Assembly: GCA_019118445.1 (NCBI GenBank)
Contig: DWYY01000055.1
Span: 1-34,392, forward strand
Direction of reading: 5' to 3'
From: Candidatus Eisenbergiella merdipullorum
GTDB lineage: Bacteria; Bacillota; Clostridia; Lachnospirales; Lachnospiraceae
Length of the DNA stretch: 34,392 nucleotides
Shown here: positions 34,295 to 34,392 of the stretch, piece after piece
Layout of the letters: each line of letters opens with the position of its first letter
How positions within the stretch are numbered: the stretch's first letter is position 1
Translations under genes and position numbers: made by a program
Notes under the pieces: generated by a model
Told to the model about the DNA's origin: nothing
The model's database searches: none
The model's input: the letters and a program-made list of their open reading frames with translations, nothing else

Positions 34295-34380
34295 GGAGAG
34301 GTATCGAAGTGGTCATAACGAGGCGGTCTTGAAAACCGTTTGTCCGCAAGGGCGCGTGGGTTCGAATCCCACCCTCTCCG
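34295..34380 (+). tRNA. tRNA-Ser (anticodon TGA)
   Basis: The 86-nt cloverleaf has acceptor arms GGAGAGG (34295-34301) and CCTCTCC (34373-34379) with discriminator G. The anticodon loop is CTTGAAA, giving anticodon TGA (codons UCN, chiefly UCA). A long class II variable arm (TTTGTCCGCAAGGGCGC region) and GGTTCGAATCC T-arm confirm serine. CCA is not encoded. Confidence 0.97.
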
Positions 34381-34392
34381 CTGGAAACGGCC

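Overview
The window reads as a Clostridia chromosome segment, most likely a Lachnospiraceae-type gut anaerobe. Reasons: moderate GC, strong GGAGG-type ribosome binding sites, monoderm exporters without an outer-membrane partner, an ECF riboflavin transporter behind an FMN riboswitch, and an LplB/YtcP-type sugar ABC transporter. No taxonomic search could be run, so this is inference.

Layout. 1-1.8 kb: an insertion sequence with a DDE transposase on the minus strand, ending close to the start of a YihS-like sugar isomerase (1.8-3.1 kb). 3.1-3.3 kb: a terminator, a small inverted repeat flanked by a 9-bp direct repeat, and the secA promoter. 3.4-7.1 kb: secA and prfB (RF2, with a programmed +1 frameshift). 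7.2-8.5 kb: two minus-strand membrane proteins (DUF975, DUF4190-like). 8.7-11.3 kb: tex with a large low-complexity insertion. 11.3-12.9 kb: a minus-strand pair, DUF1275 membrane protein and AAA ATPase. 13.2-16.3 kb: serine hydrolase, then nucleoside hydrolase plus ribokinase-like kinase, a plausible nucleoside/ribose salvage pair. 16.3-17.4 kb: FMN riboswitch, terminator and ribU. 17.5-24.4 kb: a pectin-fragment (rhamnogalacturonan-type) utilisation locus made of a cytoplasmic GH105 hydrolase, a membrane-anchored AraC-type regulator, two permeases and a lipoprotein binding protein, with no ATPase gene. 24.4-25.2 kb: a decayed stretch with a Uma2 pseudogene, hairpins and a doubtful small ORF. 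25.2-28.9 kb: a MacAB-like exporter. 29.0-34.1 kb: YcxB-like protein, then tsaE-tsaB-rimI-rnz-tsaD-ispD, centred on tRNA modification and processing (t6A, RNase Z). 34.1-34.4 kb: a consensus promoter, a candidate structured RNA of about 140 nt, and tRNA-Ser(UGA).

The most interesting points are these: the prfB frameshift site uses UAA where UGA is usual; an unassigned structured transcript lies between ispD and tRNA-Ser; a nearly identical promoter block of about 36 bp occurs at two sites 11.6 kb apart, one of them driving a gene remnant; a possible mini mobile element sits upstream of secA; and Tex carries an Ala/Gly/Lys-rich insertion of about 125 residues. No CRISPR array, rRNA or prophage was seen. 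I found no convincing new multi-gene system.
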